From contig JBBISU010000026.1 of the NCBI GenBank assembly GCA_037441225.1, forward strand, positions 1 through 36,301: a stretch of DNA of 36,301 nucleotides, in the 5' to 3' direction. The position numbers and the translations under genes are program-made. The stretch is from JBBFMJ01 sp037441225 (GTDB lineage Bacteria; Acidobacteriota; Thermoanaerobaculia; UBA2201). Of the stretch, positions 32,028 to 36,301 are shown in pieces. The notes under the pieces are model-generated. The model did not search any database and had not been told where the DNA came from. It was given only the letters and a program-made list of their open reading frames with translations. Each line of letters starts with the position of its first letter. Positions within the stretch are counted from its first letter, which is position 1.

Positions 32028-33915
32028 AGGGTGACTCCGTTAATTCCAGTGACAATTTCTTTAAACTATCTTCTAAATTAACAGTAATAATATACAAAGT
32101 TGAATTCTTAATATCTAAATCCAACTTTTCATAAGCAGTATAGCCATCTTTTCCTATCTTTGTTACCCAAACTTGGATATTATTTTCACCAGTTTTTATT
32201 GGCAATGGCTCTTCAATTGAACCACCCTTAAATTCTTTGCCTAATATTCCTTTTTTTACATAAAAATTAAAGGTCTTTCTAATTATTTGTTTCCCATTTA
32301 ATGATACAACAAGATAACCTTCAGGAATTGGAGAATTAAAACGAATTTCCATCTTTGGTTCCAAAACCTTTACCTCTTTTTTTACAGGTGTTTCAATTTT
32401 TTCTTCAACAATCTTTTTTGGAATTTCTTCTTTTGGCTTTTCTGGAACAACTATTGGCTTTTTTGCCTTTCTCCATTCTTCTATCTTTTCAATATATGAT
32501 TTTGCTTCCAGATTTTCAGGGTCAATCTCAAGAACCTTTGAAAAGTGCACCTTTGCAGAAGTATAGTCCTTTTTTCTTAAAGCTTCTTCTCCTTTTTCTA
32601 AATAAAAATTTATCTGAGAGCTTAAATCTTCTACCTTTAAATTATAATCAATCCAAGACCTTATTCCTGTAACTTCTTTTATTAAATAAGGTGAAGTGGG
32701 ATTTGCTAAAAGAGCTTTTTCAAAATAAGAAAGAGCTTTTTCATATTGATTTTCTTTTAAAAATGCCTTTCCTTTTGAAATCAACTGTCTTAATTCAAAG
32801 GGGTTTATAAAGTAATAACTTTTCTCCTTTGGGCTAATATTTTTCCCTTTAATATAAAGATGGGAAATTAAAGCAAACCAAATTAAAATCCAGAGAGAAG
32901 CAATTAAAATTACCCATTTGAGATAAATCTCATAAGATAAAAACTCAAGGGATTTCTTTGATTTAAAATAATCTATAAATTTCTGTCTTAAAGTTTTTTT
33001 CTTCTTTTCAAAGCCAACAACTGTTTCAAAGGTTTTAGCTTCTTCTTCCTTTTTTACTATTACAGTATCTTCTGGTTCCTTTTCTTCCTTTTTTGGAATT
33101 AGAATAAAATTTTTTAATTCTTTTGAAATCTCTTTTGCACTTTGAAACCTCAAATTTGGATCTTTGCTTAAACATTTGTCCACAATATAAAGCAAAACTT
33201 GAGGACAATCTGGAAGCAACTCTTTTAAAGGAATTGGGTTTTCATAAGCAATTTTATGGGATACCTCTGTTAAATTACTTCCAGAAAATGGTTTTTGGTA
33301 AGACAAAAATTCATAGGCAACAATTCCAAAGGAAAAAATATCAGACCTTAAATCAACTGGTTTTCCTAAAACCTGCTCAGGAGACATATAAGTTGGAGTT
33401 CCTAAATATTGACCATCTGTTGTAAGTTGCGAGGCAGGGAGTTTTGCAATTCCAAAATCAGTTATTTTTATAGAATCTGGACCAGAGATTATTATATTTG
33501 CTGGCTTTATATCCCTGTGAACTATTCCTTTACTATGGGCATAAGATAAGGCATCTGATACTTTCTCAAGTACCATTGCCTTTTCCTCAAAAGAGAGAAG
33601 AACTTTTTGTTGTATTATTTCTTTTAATGTTTTTCCTGGAATGTATTCCATTACTATATAATGAAGTTCAATTTCCTTATCAAAACCAGCATCGTGAACT
33701 GTTACAATATTTGGATGGGAAAGCCCTCCTGCTGCTTTTGCTTCTTGATAAAATCTCTTTAAAAATTCCTCTGATTCACTTTTCATCAAACCCATAAGCC
33801 TTATTGTCTTTATTGCCAGTTGCCTGTCTATAACAGGATCCTTTGCAAGATAGACAACTCCCATTGCACCCCTACCAATCTCAGTAATTATTTCATACCT
33901 TCCAATTTTTTTCAC
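32017..33915 (-). CDS. Membrane Ser/Thr protein kinase with TPR and extracytoplasmic beta domain
   Basis: The protein has 632 residues from GTG 33915. The cytoplasmic kinase domain (about 7-270) has the glycine loop GRGAMG (14-19), K36, HRDIKPAN (134-140, catalytic D135), DFG (153-155) and GTPTYMSPE: fully active-looking, Hanks type. A charged juxtamembrane stretch (275-320) contains two Thr-Val sites (DTVI, ETVV) that could be autophosphorylated and read by FHA proteins. One membrane helix (about 334-355) is followed by TPR-like repeats (about 380-475), a Lys/Glu/Pro-rich linker and a C-terminal beta domain (about 520-632) I do not recognise. Kinase inside with TPRs outside suggests sensing of an envelope partner. 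It heads the long minus-strand run and has a strong promoter with GTG 6 bases after the -10. Confidence 0.88.
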   Translation of the reverse strand: MKKIGRYEIITEIGRGAMGVVYLAKDPVIDRQLAIKTIRLMGLMKSESEEFLKRFYQEAKAAGGLSHPNIVTVHDAGFDKEIELHYIVMEYIPGKTLKEIIQQKVLLSFEEKAMVLEKVSDALSYAHSKGIVHRDIKPANIIISGPDSIKITDFGIAKLPASQLTTDGQYLGTPTYMSPEQVLGKPVDLRSDIFSFGIVAYEFLSYQKPFSGSNLTEVSHKIAYENPIPLKELLPDCPQVLLYIVDKCLSKDPNLRFQSAKEISKELKNFILIPKKEEKEPEDTVIVKKEEEAKTFETVVGFEKKKKTLRQKFIDYFKSKKSLEFLSYEIYLKWVILIASLWILIWFALISHLYIKGKNISPKEKSYYFINPFELRQLISKGKAFLKENQYEKALSYFEKALLANPTSPYLIKEVTGIRSWIDYNLKVEDLSSQINFYLEKGEEALRKKDYTSAKVHFSKVLEIDPENLEAKSYIEKIEEWRKAKKPIVVPEKPKEEIPKKIVEEKIETPVKKEVKVLEPKMEIRFNSPIPEGYLVVSLNGKQIIRKTFNFYVKKGILGKEFKGGSIEEPLPIKTGENNIQVWVTKIGKDGYTAYEKLDLDIKNSTLYIITVNLEDSLKKLSLELTESPFGN

Positions 33916-33921
33916 ATTTAA

Positions 33922-33950
33922 ATTTTATCTTTTTAATAAAGAATTGTCAA
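33922..33950 (-). promoter_or_regulatory. Promoter of the kinase-headed operon
   Basis: On the minus strand TTGACA (33950-33945) and TAAAAT (33927-33922) are spaced by 17 bases. The GTG at 33915 begins 6 bases after the -10, so the predicted start point is at the start codon. There is no Shine-Dalgarno site. Confidence 0.7.
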
Positions 33951-33973
33951 TTAGATTTTTGCTATGATATAAT
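33944..33973 (+). promoter_or_regulatory. Promoter of the V4R-like gene, overlapping the divergent kinase promoter
   Basis: TTGTCA (33944-33949) and TATAAT (33968-33973), with TG one base before the latter, are 18 bases apart. The expected leader is about 10 bases and contains AAGGGGG before ATG 33991. The -35 shares the palindrome AATTGTCAATT with the opposite -35, so only one polymerase could bind at a time. Confidence 0.65.
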
Positions 33974-33990
33974 AAATTAAAGGGGGTAGT

Positions 33991-34662
33991 ATGACAGAAG
34001 GTGAACATCAATTAGGAGATTTTATAAAAGGAAGATTATTATTTATTGAAAAATGGTGCAAAGAACATAATTTAAATTATAAGGAGACACTTGAAAAAAT
34101 AAGGGAAGAGCTTGACAAAATTTTAAAAGATGAAGATAAAAAGAAAATGATAGAAGAAAAATTTTTTAAAGGAACTATTCTTCCGACTTCCCACTTACCT
34201 GATTGGTTTGATAAATACATTTTGGAAGCAATGACTTATGCTTTAAAAGGCAAAAATGCTCCACTTTACACTAAAACAAGTACTATCTCTTGCATACCCT
34301 TTGAAGCAGGTAAATTTAATGCCCAAAGACAAGCAGAAACAGTTTTCAAACCCCTTTTTGTTGGAAAATCTCCTGTTGAATGGCTTAAGACAACCTTTAA
34401 AGCTTTATATGCAAAATGCTATGGCGATGAAGCAGAAAAGGGATTAATTTTGGAAGAATTAGGAAAATATTATTTTAAATTGACCCTTGACCATAAAAAC
34501 CTTGAAAAAGCAAGCCCCTTAGATTGTTCCACAACCATTGGGTATATCTATGGTGCCCTTGAAAAATTAGGGGCAAAAGATATAAAGGTTACCCATGAAA
34601 TTTGTTCAGTTACTGAAAATTCTCCTTATGATAAATGTATCTTTGAAATTATTTGGAAATAG
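33991..34662 (+). CDS. Uncharacterised protein with a V4R-like C-terminal domain
   Basis: The protein has 223 residues with no signal peptide or membrane helix. Residues 10-60 are helical and charged. About 62-223 has a layout like V4R or heme-NO-binding-like small-molecule sensor domains: a helix near 128-147, then YIYGALEKLGAKDIKVTHEIC and CIFEIIW at the end, with cysteines at C205 and C216 as in many V4R domains, plus C101, C143 and C179. V4R domains bind small molecules or metals and often regulate. The gene shares overlapping promoters with the Ser/Thr kinase operon facing away from it. The family call rests on pattern only; I give no function. Confidence 0.5.
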   Translation: MTEGEHQLGDFIKGRLLFIEKWCKEHNLNYKETLEKIREELDKILKDEDKKKMIEEKFFKGTILPTSHLPDWFDKYILEAMTYALKGKNAPLYTKTSTISCIPFEAGKFNAQRQAETVFKPLFVGKSPVEWLKTTFKALYAKCYGDEAEKGLILEELGKYYFKLTLDHKNLEKASPLDCSTTIGYIYGALEKLGAKDIKVTHEICSVTENSPYDKCIFEIIWK

Positions 34663-34694
34663 ATTATAAGTTTTTTTCATTAAAACAATTTTTG

Positions 34695-34703
34695 TGTTAA
34701 AAT
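34695..34703 (+). promoter_or_regulatory. Extended -10 promoter of serS
   Basis: TG-T-TAAAAT (34695-34703) ends 7 bases before ATG 34711, which lacks a Shine-Dalgarno site. The transcript is predicted to be leaderless or nearly so, which also argues against T-box control of this gene. Confidence 0.55.
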
Positions 34704-34710
34704 TACTAAT

Positions 34711-35991
34711 ATGTTATCAAGAGAATTTATAAGAGAAAATGTTGAATTTATTAAGGAAATGCTAAAAAAGAGGGGAATGGAAGGGCAAGTGGATTTGGAT
34801 TCTTTTGTCCAACTGGATATCGAAAGAAGGAAAAGAATTCAAGAAGTTGAAAATTTAAGGAAACTGAGGAATGAAACCTCAGAAAGAATTTCAATTTTAA
34901 AAAGGAAAAATGAAAATGTAGAGGAACTTCTTTTAAAAATGAAGGAAGTCTCAGACAAAATTAAAGAAATGGAGATTTCCTTGGAAGAAGTTGAAAAAGA
35001 ACTAATTAAAATTGAACTTACAATTCCAAATGCCCCCCACTCATCTGTTCCAGTTGGAAAGGATGAAAGTGCTAACAAAATTGTAAGAAAATTTGGCGAA
35101 CCAAAAAAATTTTCCTTTAAAATAAAAGATCATATTGAAATTGGAGAAGCATTAGGTATTTTAGATTTTCAAAGAGCTTCCAAAATTACTGGTTCAAGAT
35201 TTGCAGTACTAAGAGGGATTGGTGCAAAATTGGAAAGAGCTTTGATTAATTTTATGCTTGATTGTGCAAAAGAAAAGGGTTATGAGGAGGTCTGGGTTCC
35301 TTTTATGATAAATGAAAAATCAGCAATTTCCACAGGGCAACTCCCAAAATTTAGGGAAGATTTATTTAAAATTGAAGGATGGGAATATTATTTAGTTCCA
35401 ACAGCAGAAATTCCTTTAACAAATTTGCACAGAGATGAAGTAATAGAAGGTGAAAAACTTCCTTTAAATTATTGTGCTTATACTCCTTGTTTTAGAAGTG
35501 AGGCAGGTTCTTATGGGAAGGATGTAAAAGGACTTATAAGGCAACACCAGTTTGATAAAATTGAACTTGTAAAATTTTCTCATCCCGATAACTCTTATCA
35601 GGAATTAGAAAAACTTACAAGGGATGCAGAAGATATTTTAATAAAATTAGAGCTTCCATACCAAGTTGTCGTCCTTTGCACAGGTGATTTGGGTTTTGGG
35701 GCAGCCAAGTGCTATGACTTAGAGGTTTGGATACCTTCACAGGAAAAATACAGAGAAATTTCTTCCTGCTCAAATTTTGAGGAATTTCAAGCAAGGAGGG
35801 GAAACATAAAATTTAAAACAAGAGATATGAAAAAAGCCCAGTTTGTTCATACTTTAAATGGTTCTGGACTTGCAGTTGGAAGAACCCTTGTGGCAATCCT
35901 TGAAAACTATCAACAAGAAGATGGCTCTCTCATTGTTCCAAAAGCACTCCAAAAATATTTAGATGGCTTGGAAAAAATAGAAAAAAATTAA
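34711..35991 (+). CDS. serS: Seryl-tRNA synthetase
   Basis: The protein has 426 residues, standard length. An N-terminal antiparallel coiled coil (about 28-105) grips the long arm of tRNA-Ser. The class II catalytic domain follows, with TAEIPLTNLHRDE, motif 2 FRSEAGSYGKDVKGLIRQHQF (near 262-282, named by ends F and F) and motif 3 NGSGLAVGRTLVAILENYQ near residue 390. It charges tRNA-Ser with serine in the cytoplasm. It is single-gene here, with a leaderless-type promoter. All catalytic blocks are intact. Confidence 0.97.
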   Translation: MLSREFIRENVEFIKEMLKKRGMEGQVDLDSFVQLDIERRKRIQEVENLRKLRNETSERISILKRKNENVEELLLKMKEVSDKIKEMEISLEEVEKELIKIELTIPNAPHSSVPVGKDESANKIVRKFGEPKKFSFKIKDHIEIGEALGILDFQRASKITGSRFAVLRGIGAKLERALINFMLDCAKEKGYEEVWVPFMINEKSAISTGQLPKFREDLFKIEGWEYYLVPTAEIPLTNLHRDEVIEGEKLPLNYCAYTPCFRSEAGSYGKDVKGLIRQHQFDKIELVKFSHPDNSYQELEKLTRDAEDILIKLELPYQVVVLCTGDLGFGAAKCYDLEVWIPSQEKYREISSCSNFEEFQARRGNIKFKTRDMKKAQFVHTLNGSGLAVGRTLVAILENYQQEDGSLIVPKALQKYLDGLEKIEKN

Positions 35992-36052
35992 AATTTATAA
36001 AAATTTTATTTTAATTTTATTTATCATTTTAATCTTTAGATAAAGAAAAAAT

Positions 36053-36073
36053 CGCAGGATTTGAAGTCCTGCG
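36053..36073 (+). repeat. Hairpin 62 bases after the serS stop
   Basis: Arms CGCAGGA (36053-36059) and TCCTGCG (36067-36073) flank a seven-base loop TTTGAAG. No T-run follows, so it is not a canonical terminator. It looks like another dispersed inverted repeat. Confidence 0.5.
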
Positions 36074-36188
36074 CCTGAAGCAAATAATATTTAAATTTTG
36101 TGGTTGCAAGATTTATTGTTTTTCCTTTTTCCGAGGGCCAAAGATCCGCTGCTACAACTTTTGTAATTTTTTATAAGAGCTGACCAGT

Positions 36189-36241
36189 AGCCCAAAAACA
36201 TATTCAAGGGGTCGCCACAAGGGCGACCCCTACTGCTGCTC
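36189..36241 (-). repeat. GC-rich hairpin repeat near the window end (R4)
   Basis: The ten-base arms AGGGGTCGCC (36207-36216) and GGCGACCCCT (36222-36231) flank the loop ACAAG. The element and its left flank AGCCCAAAAA match R1 at 10865-10920. Loop and core are identical to R1 and related to R2 on the other strand. Confidence 0.75.
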
Positions 36242-36301
36242 TATTCTTATGGACAGGTACCGCTGTTATCCCTTAAATTATTTCCACATTGACCAGAGGC
36301 A

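Larger units (their letters stand above)
35992..36301 (+). other. Non-coding region after serS with several inverted repeats
   Basis: No convincing reading frame, tRNA or rRNA is seen in these 310 bases. It holds the hairpin at 36053-36073 and the GC-rich repeat at 36189-36241, plus an unassigned mixed-composition stretch (36075-36188). Base composition is less A/T-rich than elsewhere in the window. A neighbouring gene may start beyond the window edge. Confidence 0.6.

Noticed and set aside
34663..34710. T-box leader for serS
   Set aside because: Only 48 bases separate serS from the previous gene and the -10 box nearly touches the ATG, leaving no room for a T-box.
36053..36073. Rho-independent terminator for serS
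   Set aside because: The stem is good but no T-run follows on either strand within a suitable distance.
1..36301. CRISPR array, tRNA, rRNA, phage or transposase genes
   Set aside because: No regular spacer-repeat pattern, cloverleaf-like sequence or matching protein family was found in any gap.

Overview
The window is AT-rich bacterial chromosome, densely packed, with most genes in long overlapping runs. There is no phage, insertion sequence, CRISPR array, rRNA or tRNA that I can see. A PilT-type pilus motor, MshEN/CheX/CheY signalling parts, a eukaryotic-type Ser/Thr kinase with TPRs, a GT-C transferase and a secreted protein built of Ig-like modules suggest a Gram-negative-type, probably anaerobic bacterium, perhaps near Acidobacteriota or Aminicenantota. 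That placement is a guess from gene content. No taxonomic marker was compared.

Layout. (1) 66-5497, minus strand: a secreted modular protein, a strong terminator, then a HAMP/SpoIIE-type phosphatase overlapping a GT-C glycosyltransferase. (2) 5607-10742, plus strand: five overlapping genes (LPG-synthase-like flippase family protein, nrdR, Hsp20, lon, thiL). (3) 10743-11494: ssb between hairpin repeats, with a duplicated ssb tail. (4) 11495-14224, minus strand: half of an ABC-type substrate-binding protein, a small secreted protein, an unusual radical SAM enzyme and a B3/B4-domain protein. (5) 14320-24031, plus strand: an eleven-subunit complex I operon (nuoABCDHIJKLMN) with no NADH module (nuoEFG). 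(6) 24225-33915, minus strand: thirteen tightly packed cistrons mixing a Ser/Thr kinase, queF, an HD hydrolase, CheY, a fused MshEN-CheX protein, pyrRBC, a second receiver, PilT, a zinc-ribbon/receiver-like protein, a broken SPFH gene and a 50-residue DnaJ-type zinc-finger protein. (7) 33991-35991, plus strand: a V4R-like protein and serS, then 310 bases of repeat-bearing non-coding DNA.

Two themes stand out. First, several transcription-unit heads have a -10 box only 6-8 bases before the start codon and no Shine-Dalgarno, suggesting leaderless transcripts, whereas many operon-internal genes have clear AGGAG-type sites. Second, the region-6 operon encodes what looks like a cyclic-di-GMP-responsive CheX phosphatase next to a CheY and in the same run as PilT, with pyrimidine synthesis genes in between. 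This is the best candidate for an undescribed regulatory arrangement.
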